64,000 nt of DNA. Origin: CAYNWH01 sp964400885. Lineage in GTDB: Bacteria; Patescibacteriota; Patescibacteriia; CAIXNZ01. This document shows positions 55,438 to 63,962 of the stretch, in pieces. The stretch is from assembly GCA_964400885.1 (NCBI GenBank), contig CAYNWH010000005.1:1-64000 (forward strand). The letters run 5' to 3'. Position numbers and translations under genes: made by a program. The notes beneath the pieces are model-generated. The model made no database searches and was not told where the DNA came from. It saw only the letters and a list, made by a program, of their open reading frames with translations. The stretch's first letter is position 1. The number at the start of each line of letters is the position of its first letter.

Positions 55438-56173
55438 AAGTTTCTGGGTCCGAATCTGAACTTCCGGCTGATCCTGGCTCGTCCTCTTCTTCAGCCGCAG
55501 GGTCAAATTCTTCCCCTGGTTCTTGATTGGCAGGTTTTTTGCGCTCTTGCCTGGCTTTCTCAATCACTGATTTTAAATAATCCAATTCAGCCTTAAAATC
55601 AATGCCCAGTGTCTTCTCGGTGAAAATTGCCGGGAACTCATCAACTAAGGCTGCCTCGAGTTTTTTCAAGAAACGAAGNNNNNNNNNNNNNNNNNNNNNN
55701 NNNNNNNNNNNNNNNNNNNNNNNNNNNNNNNNNNNNNNNNNNNNNNNNNNNNNNNNNNNNNNNNNNNNNNNNNNNNNNTCTGCATCTTTGGGATTTTTTT
55801 GCAGCATTTTTAACAATGTCTCATGCATTTGCTTAAAATCCTGGGTTGTCTGAAAAAAAGCTGCCCAGTTTAAAAGCAAGATTTCATTTTGCGAATCTAA
55901 TTTCTCAGCGCAAGTCAGAGCATCGTTGGCAATACGCAAATATACGTTTTCTCCATCACGCTGAAAAATTTTCAGGGCATAGTAGCCCAGATTATTGTAA
56001 AAATGAAAATCCGCCTGCATGTCTTTTTGCTGCAAAGCATAGTTCAAGAGATTACTGGCATCAATCAGCCGGCCCTGGTTTTCCAAAAATAAGCCGTAGT
56101 AAACGTAAAAAACTGATTCAGTCGGAAAAATCTGAATCAATAATTTGTAAAATACTTCCTTTATCCAGGCCAC
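55436..56173 (-). CDS. TPR-like protein interrupted by gap
   Basis: About 245 residues if the frame is continuous through the N gap, which is not proven. The N-terminal half has tandem helix pairs (VYYGLFLENQGRLIDASNLL, DFHFYNNLGYYALKIFQ, EILLLNWAAFFQTTQDFKQM) typical of tetratricopeptide repeats. The C-terminus is acidic and disordered (EEFDPAAEEEDEPGSAGSSD). AGGAGG directly abuts a GTG at 56182; the GTG at 56173 is 8 bases from it and is the better start. Promoter at 56211-56239. Moderately GC-rich codons. Confidence 0.65.
   Translation of the reverse strand: MAWIKEVFYKLLIQIFPTESVFYVYYGLFLENQGRLIDASNLLNYALQQKDMQADFHFYNNLGYYALKIFQRDGENVYLRIANDALTCAEKLDSQNEILLLNWAAFFQTTQDFKQMHETLLKMLQKNPKDAXXXXXXXXXXXXXXXXXXXXXXXXXXXXXXXXXXLRFLKKLEAALVDEFPAIFTEKTLGIDFKAELDYLKSVIEKARQERKKPANQEPGEEFDPAAEEEDEPGSAGSSDSDPET
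55679..55778. other. Assembly gap (100 N)
   Basis: Lies within the TPR-like gene; its true length and the reading frame across it are unknown. Confidence 0.95.
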
Positions 56174-56210
56174 CTCACTCACCTCCTTTCAAAGAACAAT
56201 TGATTTATTA

Positions 56211-56239
56211 GATTAACAAGCAAAGCCGATTCTTGTCAA
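56211..56239 (-). promoter_or_regulatory. Promoter of the TPR-like gene
   Basis: TTGACA (56234-56239) and TTAATC (56211-56216), 17-base spacer, or TAATCT at an 18-base spacer, as in the promoter at 16610. Divergent from the rpsA promoter 15 bases away. Confidence 0.55.
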
Positions 56240-56253
56240 GGAGAAAAAGGCTC

Positions 56254-56282
56254 TTGACATAATTTTTAAATTTAGCTAAACT
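56254..56282 (+). promoter_or_regulatory. Promoter of rpsA
   Basis: TTGACA (56254-56259), 17-base spacer, TAAACT (56277-56282). A leader of about 160 bases follows, with a CGCGATTGCGAG-like palindrome near 56305-56316 and no strong SD before the ATG. Confidence 0.7.
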
Positions 56283-56451
56283 CAAGATACTAATTTAATT
56301 AATTCGCGATTGCGAGACTTGTCTGAAGCAGCACAAAAGCTTTTGCAGGTTAACCTTAAATAAATCTCCCATTTAAGGAGAATTCTTTATTTTATAGGGT
56401 ACGAATCTACTAATAAGTTAAGAAAAAAATTTGTAGATCTGTAACATTACT

Positions 56452-57512
56452 ATGACTAACAAAAATATCAAACCAACAAATACCAACTCAGAATTTGAAA
56501 AATTATTTAATGAAAATAAATCTCTTCAATTGCCTCAGGTGGGTGATGTTATTAAAGGTAAAGTAATTAATGCTTCCAAAAACGAGGTTCGTCTTGATAT
56601 TAGCGGCGTTAAAACAGGTGTAGTGCGCGGACGCGAACTTTATAATGAATCTGAAGAATATGGCAATTTAAAACCTGATGATATGGTGGAAGCAACTGTT
56701 ATTGAACTGGAAAATGAAAAAGGCGAAATGGAGCTTTCCTTCCGCTATGCTGGCCAGCAAAAAGCCTGGGAGTATTTGCAGGATTTAATGAAAAAAGAGG
56801 AAGTAATCAGCGTTAAAGTCACTGATGCTAACAAGGGCGGCTTAATGGTTAAAGTCGGACATACTAATGGCTTTTTGCCTGTTTCCCAGCTTATTCCTGA
56901 ACATTATCCAAGAGTTGAAGGCGGTGATAAAAATAAAATTCTAGAATTTTTAAGAAAATTTATCAACCAATCATTGAAAGTTAAAGTTATTGACGTTGAC
57001 CAAAAAGAAGATAAATTGATCGTTTCAGAAAAAGCCGCTTGGGAAGAAGCGCAGGAAAAAGCAGTCTCTAAATTTAAAGTTGGTAATAAAGTTAAAGGTA
57101 AAATTACGGCTGTCACTGATTTTGGCGCTTTTGTGGAATTTGATGATAAGATGGAAGGCCTGATCCATATTTCAGAATTAGCTTGGCAAAGAATTGATGA
57201 CCCGAGGGATATTGTTAAAGTCGGCGATAAAATTGAAGCTGAAATAATCAATATTGAGGGTACGAAAATCTTTCTTTCTATGAAAAAATTAAAAGAAGAT
57301 CCTTGGAAAGATATTAACAAAAAATATAAAGTCGGAGAGGTAGTGAAAGGTAAGGTTTTAAAAGCTAATCCTTTTGGACTTTTTGTGGAACTGGATAAAG
57401 ATATTCATGGTTTAGCGCATATTTCAGAATTATCTGATAAACCCATCAGTAATTTAAGTGAAATTGCCAAGTCTGGTGATACTTTAAGCTTTAAAATAAT
57501 TTCTATTGAACC
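56452..57512 (+). CDS. rpsA: 30S ribosomal protein S1, 3' end in gap
   Basis: 353 residues visible, containing four S1 RNA-binding domains: VGDVIKGKVINASKNEVRLD (about 29), a second at about 115 (VISVKVTDANKGGLMVKVG), the strongest at about 205 (KVKGKITAVTDFGAFVEFDD) and the fourth at about 290 (VKGKVLKANPFGLFVELDK). It helps mRNA binding to the 30S subunit. The frame that emerges after the gap (57613) ends within nine codons and may not be the real C-terminus. Confidence 0.94.
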
Positions 57513-57612
57513 NNNNNNNNNNNNNNNNNNNNNNNNNNNNNNNNNNNNNNNNNNNNNNNNNNNNNNNNNNNNNNNNNNNNNNNNNNNNNNNNNNNNNNNN
57601 NNNNNNNNNNNN
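57513..57612. other. Assembly gap (100 N)
   Basis: Removes the rpsA 3' end. Bases 57613-57809 after it are non-coding as far as I can tell, with a hairpin GATCATGAC/GTCGTGATC (57661-57682) and an SD AAAGGAGGG (57696-57704) that has no ATG behind it. Confidence 0.95.
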
Positions 57613-57809
57613 TTGGTATTTTTAATACTAAGAAACATTTAAGGCGATGGGATGAGCTGAGATCATGACATTAGTCGTGATCAAATTCCAAAAGGAAAGG
57701 AGGGTGCTATCGCAAAAATAAGAAGAAAATCAGTGGCTAAAGTCTGAGACCCAAAACCGCGGGGGAATTTTTCTCGCCATCACCAAGGAATCTAAGAGGA
57801 GAACTGGCC

Positions 57810-57941
57810 ATGAAAAAGAGGAAAGAAGGATCCGGTACGGTGGATCACAAGAAGATGCAGAGCAGTGACGAGCACCACGGCCACAAGGGCGCTGGCCATG
57901 GCGACAACCCCGACGAGATCGCGAACCTCAAGGGGCATTAA
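57810..57941 (+). CDS. 43-aa His/Lys/Gly-rich peptide
   Basis: MKKRKEGSGTVDHKKMQSSD continues with EHHGHKGAGHGDNP and ends LKGH, seven His in total. AGAGGAGA lies 9 bases before the ATG. Codons are strikingly GC-rich (GGC, GAC, ATC, CTC) in an AT-rich genome. It is followed by a perfect GC terminator. The His/Asp-rich composition suggests metal binding, which is inference. No family recognised. Confidence 0.6.
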   Translation: MKKRKEGSGTVDHKKMQSSDEHHGHKGAGHGDNPDEIANLKGH

Positions 57942-57965
57942 CCGAAGAAGAAGAAAACCAACCAA

Positions 57966-57997
57966 GGGGCGGTTCCGCGATGCGGACCGCCCCTTTT
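57966..57997 (+). terminator. GC-rich terminator of the 43-aa gene
   Basis: GGGGCGGT-T-CCGC pairs with GCGG-ACCGCCCC (57966-57993), followed by TTTTAAATTT. Nearly the same stem as after the 335-aa gene (21013-21041). Confidence 0.85.
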
Positions 57998-58056
57998 AAA
58001 TTTATGTTATAATTAAACCAGTCACCAATTACTAATAACTAATCACCAATTCCCAT

Positions 58057-59418
58057 ATGAGGTTACATTTTTGCGGCGGCGCTAAAGTTGTCACCGGCGC
58101 CAATTATCTGCTAGAAGTGGGTAAAACTAAAATATTAGTTGATTGCGGCATGTTTCAAGGCACCCCAGAATTGGTTGACCTTAATTATGAACCGTTTACT
58201 TATGATCCGAAAGAAATCAATTATGTTTTTATTACCCATTCTCATCTGGATCATTGCGGCCGGCTGGCCAAATTAGTCAAAGATGGTTTTCGCGGTAAAA
58301 TAATCTGCACCCCGCCGACTAAAGATTTAATGGCTGTGGCCTTAGCTGATGCTGTGCATCTTTTAGCTGATGAAGCGAAAAAAAAGAAAAAAGAACCTTT
58401 ATATACAGAATCAGATTTGCAAAAAATGCTGACATTGATAAAAACCTTTGAATATGAGGGAAAAAATAGAATAAATGCCAATTTGGAATTTAGAATCAAA
58501 GATGCTGGCCATATTTTAGGCTCCAGCATTTATGAATTATGGCTGACAGAAAAAAATAAAAAAGTTAAAGCAGTTTTTACCGGTGATTTAGGCAATCCTC
58601 CGACTCCATTACTCAAACCAACTGAAGATATTGATCGGGCTGATTATTTAATTATAGAATCTGCTTATGGCGATCGTTTGCATGAATCAAAAAAACAAAG
58701 GCGCTTCAATCTGGAAAGAACCATAGAAGAGGTTATCACCAGAAAAGCTGTTTTAATGATTCCTTCGTTTGCTATTGAACGTACACAGGAATTACTTTAT
58801 GAATTAAACGATTTAGTAGAGCATAACCGAATTCCCAGAGTCCCTGTTTTCATAGACAGCCCTTTGGCCATAAAAATTACTGAAGTTTACAAAAAAAATC
58901 AAAAATATTTCAACCGCCAAACGCGCTATATTATTTCTTCTGGCGATGATATTTTCAGTTTTCCCGGCCTAAAATTCACGCCAACCAAACAGGAATCAAA
59001 AGATATAATAAGAGTGCCAGCACCAAAAATAATTATTGCTGGTTCTGGCATGTCAACTGGCGGACGGATTTTATTTCATGAAAAAGAATATCTTTCTAAT
59101 CCTAATAATTGCTTTCTTGTAGTCGGTTACCAGGTTGAAGGGACTTTGGGCAGGAGAATCCTGGATGGTTTACCAGTGGTTAATATTTTAGGCGAACAAG
59201 TAAAAAATAAGGCAGAAATAAAAGCTATTGGAGGTTATTCAGCCCATGCTGATCAAAAACAATTGCTGAATTTCATTAAAAAAATTAAAAAGCCAATTAA
59301 GAACGTCTTTGTTGTTCAGGGCGAAAAAAAACCAGCTGAAGTTTTAAAAAATTTAATTATAGAAAAGCTAAAAACTAATGCTGAAGTGCCAAAATATGAA
59401 GAAGAAATAGAATTATAA
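58057..59418 (+). CDS. Beta-CASP metallo-beta-lactamase RNase
   Basis: 453 aa. The metallo-beta-lactamase motifs FITHSHLDHCGR (HxHxDH) and DAGHILGSS are intact, and the beta-CASP motifs follow (VFTGDLGN, PSFAIERTQELLYEL, IIAGSGMSTGGRI, GYSAHADQKQL). This is the YSH1/CPSF73-like group common in bacteria and archaea, acting as endo- and exoribonucleases. Standard domain order and length. ATG at 58057, right after an ATTACTAAT repeat. It joins RNase Y, RNase III, YmdB and NrnA as RNA-decay enzymes in this window. Confidence 0.93.
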   Translation: MRLHFCGGAKVVTGANYLLEVGKTKILVDCGMFQGTPELVDLNYEPFTYDPKEINYVFITHSHLDHCGRLAKLVKDGFRGKIICTPPTKDLMAVALADAVHLLADEAKKKKKEPLYTESDLQKMLTLIKTFEYEGKNRINANLEFRIKDAGHILGSSIYELWLTEKNKKVKAVFTGDLGNPPTPLLKPTEDIDRADYLIIESAYGDRLHESKKQRRFNLERTIEEVITRKAVLMIPSFAIERTQELLYELNDLVEHNRIPRVPVFIDSPLAIKITEVYKKNQKYFNRQTRYIISSGDDIFSFPGLKFTPTKQESKDIIRVPAPKIIIAGSGMSTGGRILFHEKEYLSNPNNCFLVVGYQVEGTLGRRILDGLPVVNILGEQVKNKAEIKAIGGYSAHADQKQLLNFIKKIKKPIKNVFVVQGEKKPAEVLKNLIIEKLKTNAEVPKYEEEIEL

Positions 59419-59421
59419 AAT

Positions 59422-59483
59422 AAAAAAGACAAGCATTCATTCTAGCAAATTCCAAATTTAGAATGTAAAAACTTGTCTTTTTT
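59422..59483. terminator. Long bidirectional terminator
   Basis: AAAAAAGACAAG (59422-59433) pairs with CTTGTCTTTTTT (59472-59483); CATTC/GAATG and a TTTGGAATTTG-type inner part extend it. Shared by the convergent beta-CASP and khpA genes. Confidence 0.8.
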
Positions 59484-59491
59484 ATTAAGCC

Positions 59492-59749
59492 TTATTTTTT
59501 CTGTTCTGGCTGTTCTAATCTGACACTAACAAATGCTTTGCCACGCAAACCAATCATGCGGACCAGATGACGGATCGCATTAATATTGCGGCCTTGTTTG
59601 CCAATCAAGGTACCAACATCTGAGGGATCTGTCTTGACTGTCAGCAAAACACCTTTTTCATTAACCATTCTTTCAATTTTAACCTTCTTCGGGTTATCAA
59701 CCAGCATTTTAATTAAACCTTCTAGAAATTTCTGATCTTCAGCTGCCAT
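59492..59749 (-). CDS. khpA: KH-domain RNA-binding protein KhpA-like
   Basis: 85 aa single KH domain. The GxxG loop is GTLIGKQGRNINAIRHLVRM, preceded by GVLLTVKTDPSDV. KhpA usually partners KhpB in RNA binding and cell-size control; no KhpB gene is present here. ATG at 59749. No clear SD; isolated in orientation. Confidence 0.9.
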   Translation of the reverse strand: MAAEDQKFLEGLIKMLVDNPKKVKIERMVNEKGVLLTVKTDPSDVGTLIGKQGRNINAIRHLVRMIGLRGKAFVSVRLEQPEQKK

Positions 59750-59933
59750 AATTACTCTAGTTAATAATTAACTAAAATAACGTAAATGACCTTTAATATA
59801 TGGTATTAGCTTAATTTAATAATATCATATATTAGGCATCATGTACTGATTTGTCAATTCTTGCTAATCAGGCTGAAAATGCTGTATAATATTATATATA
59901 TTAATCTTTAATTAATAATTTAATTTTAAAAAC

Positions 59934-60215
59934 ATGGCAAAGATGTCTCAATCTCAAATGCTAGATGCCCTAGCACAACAAACCGGCTTAAAGAAAAAAG
60001 ATGTTAAAAGTCTAGTCGAAGCGTTAACTGATTTAGCTTTAAAAGAAGTCAAGAAAAACGGCCAATTTGTCCTAAAAGGCATTGGCAAGCTGGTAAAGGT
60101 TAACCGCAAAGCCAGAATGGGCAGAAACCCAGCTACTGGCGCAACTATTAAAATCCCAGCTAAAACCGTAGTTAAATTCCGAGTGGCTAAACAAGCTAAA
60201 GAAGCTGTGATGTAA
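59934..60215 (+). CDS. HU-family DNA-binding protein (paralogue 2)
   Basis: 93 aa. SQSQMLDALAQQTGLKKKDV, GIGKLVKVNRKARMGRNPAT and IPAKTVVKFRVAKQAKEAV follow the HU/IHF pattern. Compared with the paralogue at 19395 it has a more SWIB/viral-type beta-arm (RMGRNPATGATIKIPAKT). A TATAAT with TG extension (about 59884-59889) and a TTGCTA 18 bases upstream may be the promoter. Confidence 0.92.
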   Translation: MAKMSQSQMLDALAQQTGLKKKDVKSLVEALTDLALKEVKKNGQFVLKGIGKLVKVNRKARMGRNPATGATIKIPAKTVVKFRVAKQAKEAVM

Positions 60216-60239
60216 TTCGTTTTTCTAAGGAATCAGATA

Positions 60240-60268
60240 AAAGAGTCTCGCATAGCGGGACTTTTTGA
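60240..60268 (+). terminator. Terminator after HU paralogue 2
   Basis: AGTCTCGC (60244-60251) pairs with GCGGGACT (60255-60262) with one wobble, flanked by AAAA and TTTT. Confidence 0.75.
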
Positions 60269-60279
60269 ATTCTAAAAAT

Positions 60280-60423
60280 AAATTTATCCCCAAAAAATAA
60301 AAAATCTGTTAATACTTTTTAACAAAAATCAGTCTTTCTTGACTGTAGGGACAGAACAATGTTCTGTCCCTACGCAAACACCTCGAAACATTGCAACAAG
60401 GCTGATTTTTTGTGGATAAATTT
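60280..60423. repeat. Inverted-repeat element with DnaA-box-like ends
   Basis: AAATTTATCCCCAAAAAA (60280-60297) faces TTTTTTGTGGATAAATTT (60406-60423), 17 of 18 complementary. Inside are AAAATCAG/CTGATTTT and a perfect palindrome GTAGGGACAGAACA/TGTTCTGTCCCTAC (60345-60373). TGTGGATAA on the right is an exact DnaA-box sequence. It is either a MITE-like insertion or a regulatory structure. The remaining 60424-60591 holds two small hairpins (AAAAGGC/GCCTTTT about 60513, GGCAGAGC/GCTCTGCC about 60542). Confidence 0.6.
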
Positions 60424-60591
60424 TTAATTACTCTCAACAAATTTTTAAATAAATTTTATCTTGACCATCAAAACTTACTTGTTATGCTAAAAATAAATAA
60501 TAACTTCTGTGGGGAGAAAAGGCTTTCATGCCTTTTCTGCGGCAGAGCATAAAAGCTCTGCCTACCCAAATAAAAATTAAAATAAAAAACC

Positions 60592-63144
60592 ATGAAAACA
60601 AAAATTAAAATCTTAATGATCCTGACTTTGCTTTTGTTGGGATTTTTAATTTGGACGCAGAAGGTTGCGGCTGCTGAGACAGATATCGTAATTTCTGAAA
60701 TCGGTGCTTATGAAACCAGTGATTACGAATGGATTGAAATTTACAATAAGGGAAACGAACCGATTGATTTAACTGATTGGAAATTTTATGAAGATCAGAC
60801 TAATCACAAATTAACGACCTTTCAAAGCGATTTAATTATTGAACCCAATAAATATGCCATTATTGCCGATGTGGCAGAAAATTTCCAGCAGAGCTATCCT
60901 GATTTTACTGGCACAATTATTGATAGCTCCTGGTCATCTTTAAAGGAATCAGGCGAAGAAATAGGCTTAAAAAATGCTGGGGGCGAAATGATTGAAAATT
61001 TTACTTATTTGCCTTGTCCTGATACTTCTTTACAAAGAATTGATTTAAATTTAAATGATTACACTGAAAATAACTGGCAAGCTCATGCCACCAGCAATTC
61101 AGCGGGCAAAGCCAATGAATTTGCAGATCAAAAAAACCCGCCAGATGAACCGCCACCCATAGATGATCCCGATGATGGGACTGATCCAGATGATTCGCAT
61201 CCTATTAATAAAACAGCTCAACAAATAGTTTCTTCAGGCACTATCTTAATTAATGAATTTGTGGCTGATCCAACTACTGGTGAAGATGAATGGATTGAAC
61301 TTTATAATAAAAATGATTTTGATGTTAATTTATCAGGGTGGAAAATTATTGATGGCGCAGAAACCGCCACAGCATTAAATGGCATAATTGGCTCAAATTT
61401 TGATAATCGCTTCTTAGTCATTGAAAAACCTAAAGGCAAATTAAATAATACTGGCGATGCCATTATTTTAATGGATTATAAAAATGATATTATTGACGCG
61501 GTTTTTTATGGCAATTGGGATAATAGCTTGTCAGAAAATAATGCGCCAGTAGCCGCAGATCCTTATTCAGTAGCTAGGCTAAATGACGGCATCACAACTT
61601 ACAATAATAAAAATGATTTTATAATCACACAAACTCCAACCAAAGGATTGCCAAACCAAATTACCCCCTTAAAATCAGAAGAAAATCAGACTGCTGTAAA
61701 TAAAAATTCGGTAAAAGAGACCGAAAAAATAAATTATGATGATTTAATTACAATTAATGAAATTTATCCTAATCCTCCGGGATCTGATTTGGAAACCGAG
61801 TGGATTGAATTGAAAAATATCGGCCAAATAGAAGTTGATCTTGCTGATTGGCAAATCCAAGATGCCAGTAAAAAAACTTATGAAATAGACAAAAAAGATT
61901 TTAATTCAACAATTATTAAACCCAATGAATTTTTTGTAATAAAAAGAAGGATTAGTGGCATAGCTTTAAATAACGACAAAGAAACATTAAAGCTTATTGC
62001 CCCTGACGATAAAACAATGCAAACAATCAAATATAGCGAATCAGAAAATATCCCAGAAAATGTCGCTTATGCAATAAATGAATCAGGCGAATGGATTTTC
62101 ACCACTACCCCAAGTGAAAATAAAGAAAATATTATAACGAAATTGAACCATGCCCCCATAATTGGAATTTACTGCCCCAAACAAGCATCAACCGATGAAG
62201 TAATTACCTGCGATGCTTCTGATTCTTATGATTTGGAAAACGATTTATTAACTTTCACTTGGCAAATAGGCGATCAGATTTTTCAGAATGTTATTTTGCA
62301 AACTAATTTTCCAGAAAAAGGCACTTATCAAATAAATTTAACAGTAAGTGATGGCCCAGCGCAAAGCAAAGAAAGTTATAAACTTAAAATTGTTGAACCG
62401 GAAAATCAAACCGTCAAGGCTACCAGCTTGAATCAAACAACTACGGACGACAGCATTGCCATTACTTTGCAAGATATTCATTTATTAGGAAAAGACACAA
62501 AAGTCACCACAAGAGGCATTGTTGCTGCCCTGCCTAATGTTTTTGGCAAAACCATAATGTATTTAGATGGCATCCAGCTTTATATGTCGAAAGCAGATTG
62601 GCCGGCTTTAAAAACAGGAGACTTGATAGAAGTTATGGGCACAATTAGCGAAGCTTATGGAGAAAAAAGAATCAAATTGACTGGCAAAGATGATATTGTA
62701 ATTATTGAAAATCAATTACCGCCCGAGCCTCAAATTGTAAAAATCTCAACAATTGGTGAAGAATTAGAAGGTCAATTGGTGCAAATCTCCGGCCAACTAA
62801 TTGAAAAAAATGGTTCAAAATTTTATTTACAAGATGCAACTGGCGAAGCTTTAATTTATATTAAAGAAAATACAAAAATTAATAAAAATAATTTTACTGA
62901 AGGCGATGAATTAACTATAACTGGTATAGTCAGCCAGAATAATGATATTTATCAAATTTTACCGCGATCAGATGAAGATATTATTAAAGAGCAAAATATT
63001 AATCAAACAGAAAATATTGACCTGCCTCAAAATCAAAAAAGTTCATCTGTTTTAAAATATTTAATCGCCGGCGCTGCTTTTCTTACCATAGGTTTAGGCG
63101 CGACCTTTTACAAAAACAAAAAAGCCCCGGGTTCTTCAACCTAG
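60592..63144 (+). CDS. Secreted lamin-tail-domain surface protein
   Basis: 850 aa. A signal peptide (about 6-28) and a C-terminal membrane helix (about 825-845) suggest a cell-wall or membrane-anchored surface protein. Three lamin-tail domains are visible by their EWIE(I/L)YNK and LxxWKI signatures (about 35-150, 217-325, 388-500). A PKD/cadherin-like segment follows (CDASDSYDLENDLLTFTWQI) and then two OB-fold-like stretches (VTTRGIVAALPNVFGKTIMY; GQLVQISGQLIEKNGSKFYL). A Pro/Asp-rich linker lies at 180-205. OB folds next to lamin-tail domains are seen in secreted nucleases, but no nuclease motif is found. ATG at 60592. Confidence 0.85.
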   Translation: MKTKIKILMILTLLLLGFLIWTQKVAAAETDIVISEIGAYETSDYEWIEIYNKGNEPIDLTDWKFYEDQTNHKLTTFQSDLIIEPNKYAIIADVAENFQQSYPDFTGTIIDSSWSSLKESGEEIGLKNAGGEMIENFTYLPCPDTSLQRIDLNLNDYTENNWQAHATSNSAGKANEFADQKNPPDEPPPIDDPDDGTDPDDSHPINKTAQQIVSSGTILINEFVADPTTGEDEWIELYNKNDFDVNLSGWKIIDGAETATALNGIIGSNFDNRFLVIEKPKGKLNNTGDAIILMDYKNDIIDAVFYGNWDNSLSENNAPVAADPYSVARLNDGITTYNNKNDFIITQTPTKGLPNQITPLKSEENQTAVNKNSVKETEKINYDDLITINEIYPNPPGSDLETEWIELKNIGQIEVDLADWQIQDASKKTYEIDKKDFNSTIIKPNEFFVIKRRISGIALNNDKETLKLIAPDDKTMQTIKYSESENIPENVAYAINESGEWIFTTTPSENKENIITKLNHAPIIGIYCPKQASTDEVITCDASDSYDLENDLLTFTWQIGDQIFQNVILQTNFPEKGTYQINLTVSDGPAQSKESYKLKIVEPENQTVKATSLNQTTTDDSIAITLQDIHLLGKDTKVTTRGIVAALPNVFGKTIMYLDGIQLYMSKADWPALKTGDLIEVMGTISEAYGEKRIKLTGKDDIVIIENQLPPEPQIVKISTIGEELEGQLVQISGQLIEKNGSKFYLQDATGEALIYIKENTKINKNNFTEGDELTITGIVSQNNDIYQILPRSDEDIIKEQNINQTENIDLPQNQKSSSVLKYLIAGAAFLTIGLGATFYKNKKAPGSST

Positions 63145-63422
63145 AGCTTGATCAGCAGAGGTTCCTCTGCTTCTGATATTTGTTCGGGAGTTAATTTCCC
63201 TTGTTCCTTCATTTCAAAATAGACTTCAGGACATTTTTTCAAAAAGCAGGCTACGCAAATGCCGCCAGAATCTCCTGATCTGGTAGACCTGGAAAACTTA
63301 AGAGTTTTGCCGCAGTAGCAGCAAAATTCACGAATATATTCGCGCCGCAGGAAAAACATTTTCAATAAAATACCCAAAGGCCAATGACTCAATTTGCTAT
63401 ATTTCTGGAATAAGCCTTCCAT
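63141..63422 (-). CDS. Hypothetical small protein with two Cys pairs
   Basis: 93 aa. FCCYCGKTLKFSRSTRSGDS and GGICVACFLKKCPE place two CxxC pairs about 20 residues apart, a zinc-ribbon-like pattern. GGGAGGG lies 5 bases before the ATG (63422). It follows tRNA-Pro on the minus strand, so it may be co-transcribed with it. The last 4 bases overlap the lamin-tail gene stop. No family recognised. Confidence 0.6.
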   Translation of the reverse strand: MEGLFQKYSKLSHWPLGILLKMFFLRREYIREFCCYCGKTLKFSRSTRSGDSGGICVACFLKKCPEVYFEMKEQGKLTPEQISEAEEPLLIKL

Positions 63423-63480
63423 GACACCCTCCCTTCGTCCTCCATAGCTTCAGCGGAGGAGGACTTTGTTTGAAAATATT

Positions 63481-63556
63481 TGGTCGGACTGGTGGGACTT
63501 GAACCCACGACCTCATGGACCCAAACCATGCGCGCTACCAACTGCGCCACAGCCCG
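63481..63556 (-). tRNA. tRNA-Pro(TGG)
   Basis: 76 nt with encoded CCA. Acceptor CGGGCTG/CAGTCCG (one G-U pair), D-arm GCGC..GCGC, anticodon stem CATGG/CCATG with loop TTTGGGT (anticodon TGG), T-arm GTGGG TTCAAGT CCCAC, discriminator A. Confidence 0.93.
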
Positions 63557-63623
63557 ACCGCATTGATTTATCAGCATATCAAAAACTCATCAATTTGTCA
63601 ATATTAACTACTTTGAAAAGAAA

Positions 63624-63653
63624 AATCCCCCAAACAGATGAACTGTCCAGGGG
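63624..63653 (-). terminator. Terminator of the 73-aa gene
   Basis: CCCC..ACAG (63627-63637) pairs with CTGT..GGGG (63643-63653). On the minus strand the stem is followed by ATTTTTCTTTT. 27 bases past the stop. Confidence 0.75.
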
Positions 63654-63679
63654 AGTTGTGGCTGATGGATCAGCCAGGT

Positions 63680-63901
63680 TTAGCCTATGTAGCCCGCCGC
63701 CTCCAGCACGCTGGGCGGAGCCTGGTCCAGCAGAAGCTGCCATTCCTGGGTCTTGGCGATGACGGCCTCATCGCTGAGGATCATCAAATTGGCTTCCAGG
63801 TTGGAGATGAACTCTCCGGCTTCCTTGGCCCAGGGGCCTACGACGGCTTTGACGATTTCCTTCATCGCTTCCAGTACCCTCAATCTCATCGGTGCCGGCA
63901 T
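63680..63901 (-). CDS. 73-aa GC-rich orphan protein
   Basis: MPAPMRLRVLEAMKEIVKAV begins a mostly helical protein ending in PPSVLEAAGYIG. ATG at 63901 with AAGGAGGG 6 bases upstream. Codons are GC-rich (CTG, GTC, GCC). It has a perfect-spacing promoter (63934-63962) and a private terminator. No family recognised. Same gene type as at 13666, 21058 and 57810. Confidence 0.62.
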   Translation of the reverse strand: MPAPMRLRVLEAMKEIVKAVVGPWAKEAGEFISNLEANLMILSDEAVIAKTQEWQLLLDQAPPSVLEAAGYIG

Positions 63902-63933
63902 GCTTTTCCCTCCTTATTTTCAAGCAATTTAAT

Positions 63934-63962
63934 ATCATATCATATTATAATAGTTTTGTCAA
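63934..63962 (-). promoter_or_regulatory. Promoter of the 73-aa gene
   Basis: TTGACA (63957-63962), 17-base spacer, TATGAT (63934-63939) on the minus strand. Confidence 0.75.
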
